64,000 bases of DNA from Paraburkholderia azotifigens (GTDB taxonomy: Bacteria; Pseudomonadota; Gammaproteobacteria; Burkholderiales; Burkholderiaceae): positions 1,488,001-1,552,000 of the forward strand of contig NZ_VOQS01000005.1 in assembly GCF_007995085.1 (NCBI RefSeq), given 5' to 3'. Shown piece after piece: positions 54,297 through 64,000 of the stretch. Each line of letters opens with the position of its first letter. The stretch's first letter is position 1. Position numbers and translations under genes: made by a program. The notes under the pieces were generated by a model that searched no databases, was not told the DNA's origin, and saw nothing but the letters and a program-made list of their open reading frames with translations.

Positions 54297-54332
54297 AAAA
54301 TGCGCCACCCCGTGATCGGGATGGCGCATTTT
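54297..54332. terminator. Bidirectional terminator
   Basis: AAAATGCGCCA pairs with TGGCGCATTTT around a 14-base loop containing CCC/GGG. T-runs on both exits fit termination of the rightward unknown gene and the leftward glycosidase-like gene. Confidence 0.85.
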
Positions 54333-54371
54333 CCGTGTGATGCTACGTGACAGCCTTGCGGCTATCGACGC

Positions 54372-56660
<2,289 letters not shown>

Positions 56661-57554
56661 AGTCCGTTGATCTCGCTGAGAATCTTTCTTCCCCGAAGGT
56701 CCAGCAAGATCGTTCACAAATCGTCCCGCTGTGGCGTTATCGAATACAACCCGCGTTATGTATTTATTACGGATTACTTACTATTGAATACGCATACGAG
56801 CAGAGCATTCGCTCATGCAATGTCGCATGCGCTTGTCAGGAACATACGAAGACCCTGCCCTCTCGCGGAAGGAGATCCTCGTATGTATCTGGCATTGGAT
56901 CGGATGACGTGTCGCGCAAATCGCGCCAAAACTCCTGCCGATGAGGAGTCCTTAGCGCTGATTCAACCCTCTTGCGGTTCTCGACAGCAACATGCCGCCA
57001 CGAACCCTTTCGGTTCGACGAAATCGATGCACATCTGTGGATCAGGCACACCCCGAGCTTCGCATTCCGCGGTCAGCATCGACGCGGGATGCAAATGCGC
57101 GCCCGAAAGAGATGAAACGGCGATTTGCTACACGCAAGTACCACAGGTATTAATTACTGCGACTCGTACCCCGATAAAGTATTAATTACAGAAACTTTCA
57201 AGGCAGACGAATTATAAACGTTTCATTCGTGTAACGTTGTCCGCCGAAATTCGAAAAGGGGAAGTCGCCGGTAATATCGGGAAAATTTCGGGATATGCTT
57301 TCGTGAGCCAGCGTCGAGCGGGGAAGATTGCCCCACAATCGCCCAGAAAAAGTAAATTCATGATCGATATGGTTATTTTTTTGGTTTTTTCGTAATACAA
57401 ATAACCCATTTATGCGTTGTTTTCCATGCCGCCGATGATTTATTTGAATATCCGGGATTTCCACTAGGGGAGATATCGCGTCGATTTTATGAAAATCCGG
57501 GCCAATTTGCGAGACGGGAGTCCGCAATAACAGAAGGCCCGCAACCGCGCACTC
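56661..57554. other. Gene-poor, AT-richer region with small repeats
   Basis: Nearly 900 bases without a supportable gene. GC falls clearly between about 57130 and 57540. It holds an inverted pair ACATACGA/TCGTATGT (56842 and 56879) and a direct repeat GTATTAATTAC (57147-57157 and 57179-57189, 32 bp apart). A 109-codon leftward frame at 57198-57527 has no ribosome site and no similarity, so I do not call it. Confidence 0.55.
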
Positions 57555-57641
57555 TCACGCAAAGGCCGGATAGTCGATATATCCCGCCGCGTGTGTCATC
57601 GGGCTTTCTCCTTCATGGATAAACGCGGCCTGCGGCGAATT
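57555..57641 (-). pseudogene. C-terminal fragment of an old-yellow-enzyme-type alkene reductase
   Basis: A 28-codon stretch ends ...EGESPMTHAAGYIDYPAFA before a stop, like the G-Y-x-D-Y-P ending of NemA/OYE-family reductases. It is cut off upstream by an in-frame TGA and unrelated codons. The match is short, so this is a tentative call. Confidence 0.35.
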
Positions 57642-57721
57642 TCAGAACGGCGCGCTGTCGCGCAGTGTGCCGCCGCATGGCGTGACACGCACGACAGCCT
57701 CGACATCAAGAGCGCGGAATA

Positions 57722-58036
57722 TCACTTGCGCGCGACCCGGCGTTGCGCGTTGCGCATCAAAACGACGTGATCCCGTTCTTCACGTCTGAGCACGGGTATC
57801 AGCGCAAGATCGGCAGTGTCGAGACGAAGCGCTTCGAGTTTCGCCAGCAGATCCTGCTTGCGCCTGCTCAACAGCATCAATTCCGTCCGGATGATCGTGC
57901 GCGCCTGCTCCAGCCACGGCGCACTCAGGATGCCATCGACCATGCACTCGACGCGGTCGAGTTCGGACAGGCGTCCTCTAAGATCCGCGCTGACGTTGAT
58001 GATTTCCGCGAGTACATCGTCGACAGCTTTGTTCAT
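57722..58036 (-). CDS. Small helical protein, unknown
   Basis: 104 residues, almost wholly helical and charged (MNKAVDDVLAEIINVSADLR at the start, SRRKQDLLAKLEALRLDT in the middle), likely a coiled coil. GGGAGA lies nine bases before the ATG. It starts 27 bases after the stop of the next gene on the same strand and is probably co-transcribed with it. I recognise no family. Confidence 0.55.
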   Translation of the reverse strand: MNKAVDDVLAEIINVSADLRGRLSELDRVECMVDGILSAPWLEQARTIIRTELMLLSRRKQDLLAKLEALRLDTADLALIPVLRREERDHVVLMRNAQRRVARK

Positions 58037-58063
58037 ACCGTCGGTCTCCCGTGAGCGCTGCCA

Positions 58064-58951
58064 TTACAGTCGACGATGACGTCCCGTTCCAGCGAGCCAA
58101 AGCGCGACGTTGATCGCATATCGATGCGCGTCCTGCAAGGCTTCCGGCTGCGTCTGCATGCTGTTTCCCGGCGGCTCTGAAACAAAGCTCGGGCAACCCG
58201 TTTCAGCGTCCCAGTTGTAGTCGGCGAAATGATGAAAAGTACTCTGCGCGATGGCGGGACCGCCATGGCTAGACGGCTCGAAGGCAACGGCGAGATTGAA
58301 GATCTTGCCCGTCGTTTTGCTTTTGCCTCGAGCAATCACGCGAGCCGATTCGCCCTCAGGTGCACCAACGGCGCCTTCATGCGGATGCGCAGGCAAAAAG
58401 CGGATCGTGCCCGTTGGCGAGCCGGCATTCTGCAAAACAGGATGCGTGGGCGCGACGACGGCCACTTCCTGACAATCGCCATTCGCACCCGAGTGGAAGT
58501 TGGGCCACGAAATGTGTGGGGAAAACGGATCGTCGCAAACGCACTGGGATTCGTCAGGATGGACGTTGCGCGTATGGAAGTGATGCGCCTTGCCCACGCC
58601 GCCCAGGCTGCACAGCGAACTGCCCACATCCATGTGGTCTCGCGTGACGAGCAGGCCTCGCCCTGCCTGCCGGAAGCGCGAAATGCCGGCGCAGTCTTCG
58701 GCCGTCAGTCCGTCGCCCTCATCGACGGCAAAGAGCCAGCACTCGTCGAAGTCGGTTTCGTCGAGACGGGAAAGGATCGGATCAGGACGGCCGCGTTCTT
58801 CGCGGTCGCGGGCGACGACATCGAACGAGAAACGCGCTTCCGGGTCGTGATAGTCACGCAGAAGTTCTGCGAGACGGCTGAAGCGCGCAATCGACCAGTC
58901 GTCGGCGATAGATGGAATGGTCGTTTGTAGCAGAACCTTGATGGTGTGCAT
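58064..58951 (-). CDS. Unknown protein, ThuA/amidotransferase-like fold suspected
   Basis: 295 cytoplasmic residues. The order of motifs (KVLLQTTIPSIADDWSIARFSRLAELLRDY, then FDECWLFAVDEGDGLTAEDCAGISRFRQAGRGLLVTRDHMDVGSSLC, later FNLAVAFEPSSHGGPAIAQSTFHHFADYNWD) resembles ThuA-like glutamine-amidotransferase folds, in which a central strand-helix carries a D/H and a late H-H pair follows. Several Cys and His could bind metal. The ATG at 58951 starts the conserved part. A 19-bp palindrome (59070-59088) lies 119 bases upstream. I would not assign a reaction. Confidence 0.6.
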   Translation of the reverse strand: MHTIKVLLQTTIPSIADDWSIARFSRLAELLRDYHDPEARFSFDVVARDREERGRPDPILSRLDETDFDECWLFAVDEGDGLTAEDCAGISRFRQAGRGLLVTRDHMDVGSSLCSLGGVGKAHHFHTRNVHPDESQCVCDDPFSPHISWPNFHSGANGDCQEVAVVAPTHPVLQNAGSPTGTIRFLPAHPHEGAVGAPEGESARVIARGKSKTTGKIFNLAVAFEPSSHGGPAIAQSTFHHFADYNWDAETGCPSFVSEPPGNSMQTQPEALQDAHRYAINVALWLAGTGRHRRL

Positions 58952-59069
58952 GATGATCCAGCGAACGGTAGTCGTGGTGAAGGATGGCCTCCGGGTGTCG
59001 TCTGGTCGGCGAACGCGGAACCGGCTCTTGCATATGAGCGGCATGGCGTCCGATCCGCCACGGTACCGT

Positions 59070-59088
59070 CAGGGCGAGTCTCGCCCTG
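59070..59088. promoter_or_regulatory. 19-bp perfect palindrome upstream of the ThuA-like gene
   Basis: CAGGGCGAG-T-CTCGCCCTG is fully symmetric around position 59079. It lies 119 bases before the start codon of the leftward gene and could be an operator. Confidence 0.35.
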
Positions 59089-59245
59089 CCCTCCATCGCG
59101 GCACGATGGCGTAGTCGCGATGGCCTCGATGTACGCTGCGCTCATTGAAGCATGAAGTCATCGTAGCCGCGCGCACGCGGGCGCGCTAGGCGCGCTACCC
59201 GATACACGGTGTTGTCTTTCAGGCACCGATCAGGTTGCGCAACGA

Positions 59246-59392
59246 TTACGCACCCGTTTCGCCACGCGCCACGGCGACAATCTGTTTCGTGAAGCGGGGA
59301 TCGTCGGCGGCGATGTCGGCCGACAATCGCGCCTTCACTTCCTGCAACAGCCAGCCGTTGCCGTCCGGGTCGCGGAAGGATGCCCGATACGG
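59246..59392 (-). pseudogene. C-terminal remnant of a VOC-family (glyoxalase-like) gene
   Basis: The frame reads ASFRDPDGNGWLLQEVKARL, the typical last strand of glyoxalase/bleomycin-resistance-fold proteins, and runs on to a stop at 59246. Upstream codons have no similarity and no start is available, so only the 3' end of the gene remains. Confidence 0.6.
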
Positions 59393-59422
59393 TCGTATGG
59401 CGGTGCAATGCGTTCGTTGCTG

Positions 59423-60214
59423 CTACAAGTACTCGACGTTCCCATCGACGCTGATCGCCTGCCCCGTAATATTGCTGCCCGCAGGCGACGCGAGGAACAG
59501 CGTCATCGCGGCGATGTCGTCGACGGTGACCATGCGGCGCAACGAGATCTTCTTGAGGTACTCGTCGCGCATCGCATCGAACGAAATACCGAGTGCGTCA
59601 GCGCGAGCGGCAATCACGCGATTCATCCGCTCGCCTTCGACGACACCCGGCAGAATCGCATTCACGCGGATATTGCTCGGCCCGAGTTCGGCGGCCAGCG
59701 ATTTCACCATCCCGACGATCGCCCATTTTGTCGACGCATACGGCGTTCGAAACGGATAGCCGAGACGCCCCGCAACCGACGACATCGAAATGATGCTCGC
59801 GCACTCCGACGTCTCCTTGAGCACGGGCACGGCCTTGCGCAAGAAATAGAACTGGCTGTTCAAATTGGTGGCAACCGTGCTTTCCCACTGCGCAGGATCG
59901 AGATCCTCAACCGCGCCCGTCGGTCCCGCGATGCCCGCGTTATTGACGAGCACATCGAGGCCACCGAGTTTCTGCCGTGCGTCGTCGATCACGGCATCGA
60001 CCTGCGCCCGGTCCGATACGTCGGCGATACCGGCATGCAGATCGGGCAAGCGCGATCGCACGCTGTCGACAGCCGCCGCGTTCACGTCGCAGATATAGAC
60101 CCTGGCCTGCGCCTGCACGAAGGCTTCGGCGATTGCCGCGCCAATGCCCGCCGCACCCGCCGACACGAATACGCGCAGCCCGGCTGCCGGTTTCAAAAGA
60201 TCGATGATGTTCAT
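59423..60214 (-). CDS. Short-chain dehydrogenase/reductase (SDR)
   Basis: A 263-residue classical SDR. The NAD motif is VFVSAGAAGIGAAIAEAFV, then DVSDRAQVDAV, NNAG, the catalytic Ser in IISMSSVAGRLG and Y-x3-K in TPYASTKWAIVGMVKSLAAELGPSNIRVNAILPGVVEG. It ends NITGQAISVDGNVEYL. An acidic residue at the end of strand 2 (ICDVN) indicates NAD preference. It is the third gene of a leftward operon with an MFS transporter and a beta-keto acid cleavage enzyme, so it probably oxidises a 3-hydroxy acid to the beta-keto acid that is then cleaved. Confidence 0.92.
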   Translation of the reverse strand: MNIIDLLKPAAGLRVFVSAGAAGIGAAIAEAFVQAQARVYICDVNAAAVDSVRSRLPDLHAGIADVSDRAQVDAVIDDARQKLGGLDVLVNNAGIAGPTGAVEDLDPAQWESTVATNLNSQFYFLRKAVPVLKETSECASIISMSSVAGRLGYPFRTPYASTKWAIVGMVKSLAAELGPSNIRVNAILPGVVEGERMNRVIAARADALGISFDAMRDEYLKKISLRRMVTVDDIAAMTLFLASPAGSNITGQAISVDGNVEYL

Positions 60215-60244
60215 GCTGTTGTCTCTTTCATGTTTGCAAACGGA

Positions 60245-61579
60245 TCACGGCGTCAGTCCGGCCGTCGCCTCGGCATGCGCCTCGCCGCGAATCGCCCTTG
60301 CCAGCAGCGGCACCAGCGCGAGGCCGAGCACGGCGGCCACGACGATCACCGTGAAGCCTGCATCGCTGCGGCCCGTCGACGTCTCCGCCATCCCGAACAG
60401 ATACGGCCCCACGAAGCCGCCAATCAACCCGATCGTATTGATGAACGCGAGACCGGCGGCGGCCTGAATGCCTTGCAGGCGCTTCATCGCGATGGCCCAG
60501 TAGGAAGGCAGCACGCCGCCGCCGAAGAACGCCGTCACTGTGAGAAGGCCGATGCGCGCCGCGGGGCTCGTCACGGCAAGATACGCGCATGCGCCCACGA
60601 CCAGCCCTGCCGTCAGCACGCCGAGAAACACGCAGTCGTTGTCGATGCGCCGATGGATACGCGGCAGAACGAGCACGCCGAGCAGAAAGCCGAGTCCGAC
60701 GCTGGCAGCGAGCAATCCGACGAGCAGCGGCGCATCGACATGCATCTGATGAACAATAGAAGGCGCAAAAAAGTACAGCCCGACGAACGCCACCTGATTC
60801 AGAAAATAGATCAGGCCAATCAGCACCGTAGTGGGCCGCCTGAGCGCGGCAAGCCAGTTCGCCGACGAATACCCGGCCCGTCCGTGCATATCGATTACAG
60901 CCTGCTTTTCCAGTACTTCGCGTTCTTCCGCCGACAGCCAGCGCGCGTCGCGCGGCCGCTCCGGCATCGCGAAGAACAGCACGATGCCGACGATCACACT
61001 CGGAATGCCTTCCAGCATGAACATCCATTGCCAGCCGTGCAATCCGCCAAAGCCGTCCATCTGCATCAGCGCGCCGCCCAGCGGATTACCGAGCATCAGT
61101 GCGAGCGCCGGCGCGATGTAGATCCAGCCGACCACGACGGGCCGGTCATGCGGCGCGAACCAGAGCGTCACCATGTACATCAGCGCGGGAAACAGCCCGG
61201 CTTCCGCGATGCCCAGCAGCACGCGCAATGCGTAGAACGACGACGGACCCTGCACGAACATCATCGCCGTCGAGAGAATGCCCCACGTCACCGCGATACG
61301 CGCGATCCAGCGTCGCGGACCGACCCGGTGCGCCGCGAGATTGCTCGGCACTTCGAGCAATGCATAGCCGAGAAAGAAGATGCCCGAGCCGAATCCGTAT
61401 GCGGCGGCGCTGATGCCGACATCGGCGGCAAGCTGAACTTTCGCGAGCGCCACGTTGGTACGGTCGAGAAAAGACATGAAGTAGATCGCGCACATCAATG
61501 GGATCAGCCTGAGCATCGCCTTGTGCGTGGCGATGCGATGCAGCTGTCCCATTCGATAGTCGATGGCAGTGGTGTCCAT
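60245..61579 (-). CDS. MFS transporter (ACS family)
   Basis: A 444-residue, 12-helix symporter: LIPLMCAIYFMSFLDRTNVALAKVQLAADVGISAAAYGFGSGIFFLGYALLEVPSNLAAHRVGPRRWIARIAVTWG is the anion:cation symporter signature. GGAGACGACGTC precedes the ATG at 61579. It lies between the BKACE gene (49-bp gap) and the SDR gene (30-bp gap) and presumably imports their substrate, an organic acid. Confidence 0.92.
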   Translation of the reverse strand: MDTTAIDYRMGQLHRIATHKAMLRLIPLMCAIYFMSFLDRTNVALAKVQLAADVGISAAAYGFGSGIFFLGYALLEVPSNLAAHRVGPRRWIARIAVTWGILSTAMMFVQGPSSFYALRVLLGIAEAGLFPALMYMVTLWFAPHDRPVVVGWIYIAPALALMLGNPLGGALMQMDGFGGLHGWQWMFMLEGIPSVIVGIVLFFAMPERPRDARWLSAEEREVLEKQAVIDMHGRAGYSSANWLAALRRPTTVLIGLIYFLNQVAFVGLYFFAPSIVHQMHVDAPLLVGLLAASVGLGFLLGVLVLPRIHRRIDNDCVFLGVLTAGLVVGACAYLAVTSPAARIGLLTVTAFFGGGVLPSYWAIAMKRLQGIQAAAGLAFINTIGLIGGFVGPYLFGMAETSTGRSDAGFTVIVVAAVLGLALVPLLARAIRGEAHAEATAGLTP

Positions 61580-61628
61580 GACGTCGTCTCCAATATGGTT
61601 TGAGTCGTTTCTCTTGCCGCTCACGCGG

Positions 61629-62567
61629 CTATAGCGTGACCTTGTCGGCGCCCTTGAGTCCCAGCATCTTTCGCGCGTCGGCGGGCGTGGCGATCTCGAA
61701 CGACAGCTCTTCGAGAATGCGCCGTATCTTGGCCACCTGCTGCGCGTTGGTCTGCGCCTTCACGCCTTTCGACAGATACACGCTGTCCTCGAGGCCCACG
61801 CGCACATTGCCGCCGAGAATCGCGCTCATGGTCACGAGCGGCATCTGATGCCGCCCTGCGCCGAGCACCGAGAAGTAATAGTTCTCGCGGCCAAAGAGCC
61901 GGTCTGCCGTCGAACGCATGACCACCATGTTCTCGGGGTCCGTGCCCAGGCCACCCAGAATGCCGAATACCGATTGGATGAAGAAAGGCGGTTTGACGAG
62001 GCCCTGATCGACGAAATGCGCGAGGTTGTACAGATGGCCCACGTCATAGCATTCGAACTCGAAGCGCGTGCCGTTTTCACCAAGCTCGAGAAGAATGTTG
62101 CGGATGTCCCTGAAGGTATTGCGGAAGATCATGTCCTCCATTCCTTCGACGTAATCCTTCTCCCAGTCGTGACGCCAAGTCGAAATCTTCGCCGCGACAG
62201 GATGAATCGAGAAATTCATCGAGCCCATGTTCAACGAGCACATCTCCGGCTTCGCGAGCCGCGGATACGCGAGGCGTTCCGCGAGCGTCATGCGTGTACT
62301 GCCGCCCGTCGTGATGTTGATGACGGCGTCCGTCGCTTCCGCGATCGCGGGCACGAATGCCTTGAAGATTTCGGGGCTCGGCGTAGGGCGTCCGTCGATG
62401 GGATCGCGCGCATGCAGGTGAATGATCGCGGCGCCTGCTTGCGCCGCTTCGATGGCCTGATCGCGGATTTGCGCGGGCGTGATGGGCAGGTGCTCGGACA
62501 TCGACGGCACGTGAGTAGCACCCGTGATCGCGCATGAAATGATGACCTTGCGGCTTGTGTCGCTCAT
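61629..62567 (-). CDS. Beta-keto acid cleavage enzyme (BKACE, DUF849)
   Basis: A 312-residue zinc enzyme that condenses a beta-keto acid with acetyl-CoA, giving acetoacetate and a new acyl-CoA. Landmarks are KVIISCAITGATHVPSMSEHLPITPAQIRDQAIEAAQAGAAIIHLHARDPIDGRP (the HLHARD zinc-binding pair), VINITTGG, SLNMGSMNF, FEFECYDVGHLYNLAHFVDQGL and GGNVRVGLEDSVYL. AGGGA precedes the ATG at 62567. Known family substrates include 3-keto-5-aminohexanoate and dehydrocarnitine; which applies here is unknown. It heads the operon and is divergent from an AraC regulator. Confidence 0.93.
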   Translation of the reverse strand: MSDTSRKVIISCAITGATHVPSMSEHLPITPAQIRDQAIEAAQAGAAIIHLHARDPIDGRPTPSPEIFKAFVPAIAEATDAVINITTGGSTRMTLAERLAYPRLAKPEMCSLNMGSMNFSIHPVAAKISTWRHDWEKDYVEGMEDMIFRNTFRDIRNILLELGENGTRFEFECYDVGHLYNLAHFVDQGLVKPPFFIQSVFGILGGLGTDPENMVVMRSTADRLFGRENYYFSVLGAGRHQMPLVTMSAILGGNVRVGLEDSVYLSKGVKAQTNAQQVAKIRRILEELSFEIATPADARKMLGLKGADKVTL

Positions 62568-62722
62568 TGAGAATCCCTGTTCCGCGGCGTGCCGGCGCGC
62601 CGTCCGTGCATGACGAACGATGCCGTTCACGCTGTCTCCGAGGTTTATAAAAAGGCGCTGTCCGTTCGGCGGACGCATCGCTTGTGATACCGATCTTAGT
62701 GGGATACGATGGCGCCCGTAAG

Positions 62723-62757
62723 GTCATTTCCGGACACGGGGATGTCTTTCAGGGACA
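62723..62757. promoter_or_regulatory. Two operator-like repeats one 21-bp period apart
   Basis: GTCATTTCCGGACA (62723-62736) and GTCTTTCAGGGACA (62744-62757) share 10 of 14 positions in the same orientation, with starts exactly 21 bp apart (two helical turns). Each has GTC/GAC ends. They lie just before the AraC gene and in the divergent promoter region. Confidence 0.5.
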
Positions 62758-62772
62758 ATCTTTGGAGCTTTC

Positions 62773-63798
62773 GTGGCAGCGACCCACCCCTTGATCAACG
62801 AGCGCATGTATGCGCCGTACAAAATCGCCGCGCTCGTCGAAGTGCTTGCGGAGCAAGGCATTGCGGCCGAAGAGAGCCTGAAGGGAAGCGGCGTGGGCGT
62901 CGATCAGATCTACGACGCGTCGGTGATGACATCGGTGCGTCAATATGCGATCGTCGCGCGCAACGCGGTAATGCTGTCGAGCGATCCCGCAACGCCGTTC
63001 AAGGTCGGCGCGAAGCTGCACCTGTCCGCGTACGGCATGTACGGCTACGCGTTGATGTCGTGTCTTTCATTGCGCGATTACTTCCGGCTCGGCGTCAAAT
63101 ATCATCGGCTCGCCACACCGACGTTGACGATCGAATGGCACGAGTACCCCGACCGCGCCGTGTGGTCGTTTCCGGATGCGTTCGTATCGAGTCCATCGCG
63201 CGAATTGCGCGAGTTCATCATCGAGCAGCAATTCACGCAGCATGTCACGCATCTTCAGGACGTCGCGGGTCATAGCTGTCCGCCCATCGAGGCATGCTTT
63301 TCGTATCCCGCACCGGCGCACGCCGCGATTTACGAGCAGTATCTGGGCTGCCCCTGCGTGTTCGACGCGCCGCAATGCGAGCTCATCTACGACAGCGCGA
63401 TCCTCAATCAGAAGCCGCAACTGGCGCACAAGCTCACGGCAACGCTGCTGCAGGACACCTGCGACCGGCTGATCGGGCAGGCCAAGACGTCCGCGGGCAC
63501 ATCCGGCGAGGTCTATCAGATCCTGATGAGCACGCCCGGCGTATTTCCCGGAATGGATGAAGTCGCGACGCGGCTGAACATGACGAGCCGCACATTGCGC
63601 AGGCATCTCGATACCGAAGGAACGTCGTTCGTTGCGATCGTCGACGACGTGCGCTGCTCGCTGGCAATCGAATATCTTCAGTCGACGAAGATGAGCACGG
63701 AAGATGTTGCGATGCTGCTGGGGTTCAGCGATGCCGCGAACTTCCGCCGCGCGTTGAAGCGCTGGACGGGCAAAGGGCCAGGCGAATTGAGAAAGTAG
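62773..63798 (+). CDS. AraC-family regulator with OruR-type N-terminal domain
   Basis: 341 residues. The N-terminal ligand domain is of the Arabinose_bd/OruR type (YKIAALVEVLAEQGIAAEESLKGSGVGVDQIYDASVMTSVRQYAIVARNAV...SAYGMYGYALMSCLSLRDYFRLGVKYHRLATPTL). The C-terminal double helix-turn-helix is MDEVATRLNMTSRTLRRHLDTEGTSFVAIVDDVRCSLAIEYLQSTKMSTEDVAMLLGFSDAANFRRALKRWTGKGPGELR. The start is GTG 62773 with GGAG five bases upstream; an ATG at 62806 is the alternative. Divergent from the BKACE operon, its likely target. Confidence 0.92.
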   Translation: MAATHPLINERMYAPYKIAALVEVLAEQGIAAEESLKGSGVGVDQIYDASVMTSVRQYAIVARNAVMLSSDPATPFKVGAKLHLSAYGMYGYALMSCLSLRDYFRLGVKYHRLATPTLTIEWHEYPDRAVWSFPDAFVSSPSRELREFIIEQQFTQHVTHLQDVAGHSCPPIEACFSYPAPAHAAIYEQYLGCPCVFDAPQCELIYDSAILNQKPQLAHKLTATLLQDTCDRLIGQAKTSAGTSGEVYQILMSTPGVFPGMDEVATRLNMTSRTLRRHLDTEGTSFVAIVDDVRCSLAIEYLQSTKMSTEDVAMLLGFSDAANFRRALKRWTGKGPGELRK

Positions 63799-63919
63799 AC
63801 TGTCGTTGCGGCGTGCGTGTCAGCACAGCGACTGCTAGCATGCAACGAAGCCGCGCGACAACGGCCTGACATAACGTTCGCGCATCATCGCGCGAGAATT
63901 CCCCACGACTTCCTGAAAG

Positions 63920-64000
63920 ATGGCGACGATGTCCACTCCGATCGACTACCTGAATCCCGCCCTGCCACGCGACCTGCAACGCGTTGTGATGCCCGTCGTC
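63920..64000 (+). CDS. Possible 5' end of a gene cut by the window edge
   Basis: ATG at 63920 opens a frame of 27 codons that runs off the window (MATMSTPIDYLNPALPRDLQ, then RVVMPVV). The ending resembles the start of TIM-barrel flavoenzymes such as nitronate monooxygenases, but it is too short to assign. AAAG precedes the ATG. Confidence 0.4.
   Translation, partial: MATMSTPIDYLNPALPRDLQRVVMPVV

Noticed and set aside
57198..57527. A 109-codon leftward frame in AT-rich DNA
   Set aside because: No Shine-Dalgarno before its ATG, mixed composition and no recognisable fold; it may be chance in a gene-poor stretch.
59408..61603. A 731-codon open frame on the plus strand
   Set aside because: It runs antisense through the SDR and MFS genes, which are unmistakable on the other strand. 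Its His/Arg/Asp-rich composition is the usual shadow of such genes.

Overview
The window is GC-rich (roughly 62%) with dense, mostly intact genes. It looks like a secondary replicon or accessory-rich chromosome stretch of a Burkholderiaceae member, most likely Paraburkholderia or a close relative. This rests on the mix of catabolic cassettes, many LysR/AraC/GntR/ArsR regulators, NodT/EmrA/EmrB-type efflux genes and protein features typical of that group. The placement is inferred, as there is no rRNA or tRNA in the window.

Layout. 0.1-10.7 kb: an MFS transporter, a decayed histidine-kinase remnant, a lone cheV, two periplasmic binding proteins flanking an FMN monooxygenase (organosulfur scavenging type, no permeases), a secreted phosphodiesterase and a PAP2 phosphatase. 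10.8-16.1 kb: a leftward row of an acetolactate-synthase-like enzyme, an ArsR regulator and an orphan 2-oxoglutarate dehydrogenase E1. 16.6-20.6 kb: GlxA-type regulator, mug, LysR regulator, a monooxygenase-fold protein and two small proteins. 21.1-25.7 kb: a tripartite efflux operon. 25.9-27.2 kb: a PLP enzyme of the cystathionine gamma-synthase family. 27.5-31.8 kb: a sigma54 activator translationally overlapped with a DUF917 protein and an Asp/Glu/hydantoin racemase. 32.4-35.5 kb: short AraC-type protein, CBS protein, hot-dog thioesterase and a membrane sensor kinase lacking its phospho-acceptor histidine.

36.0-51.0 kb is the centrepiece: a complete oxidative D-apiose/D-apionate pathway. 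A ribose-type ABC importer with a DUF2291 lipoprotein is followed by ApdG (apiose dehydrogenase), ApnL (apionolactonase), an MFS transporter, ApnO (apionate oxidoisomerase), a RuBisCO-like protein and OiaK (DUF1537 kinase). A hipBA toxin-antitoxin pair sits between this cluster and a GntR/FCD regulator. A 19-bp operator-like sequence in front of that regulator recurs almost exactly before the MFS-apnO-RLP-oiaK unit, and as a half-conserved copy before the ABC importer. This suggests that the regulator still commands the pathway across the toxin-antitoxin cassette. hipBA has its own array of four palindromes at exact 26-bp spacing.

51.2-56.7 kb: a ketopantoate-reductase-like gene, a Ser/Pro-rich unknown protein with an hrpII-type TTCG-N16-TTCG element upstream (candidate type III effector), and a secreted glycosidase-like protein with a long Pro-Thr linker. 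56.7-59.4 kb is gene-poor with enzyme fragments. 59.4-63.8 kb: an SDR, MFS transporter and beta-keto acid cleavage enzyme operon, divergent from an AraC regulator. A new gene may begin at the right edge.
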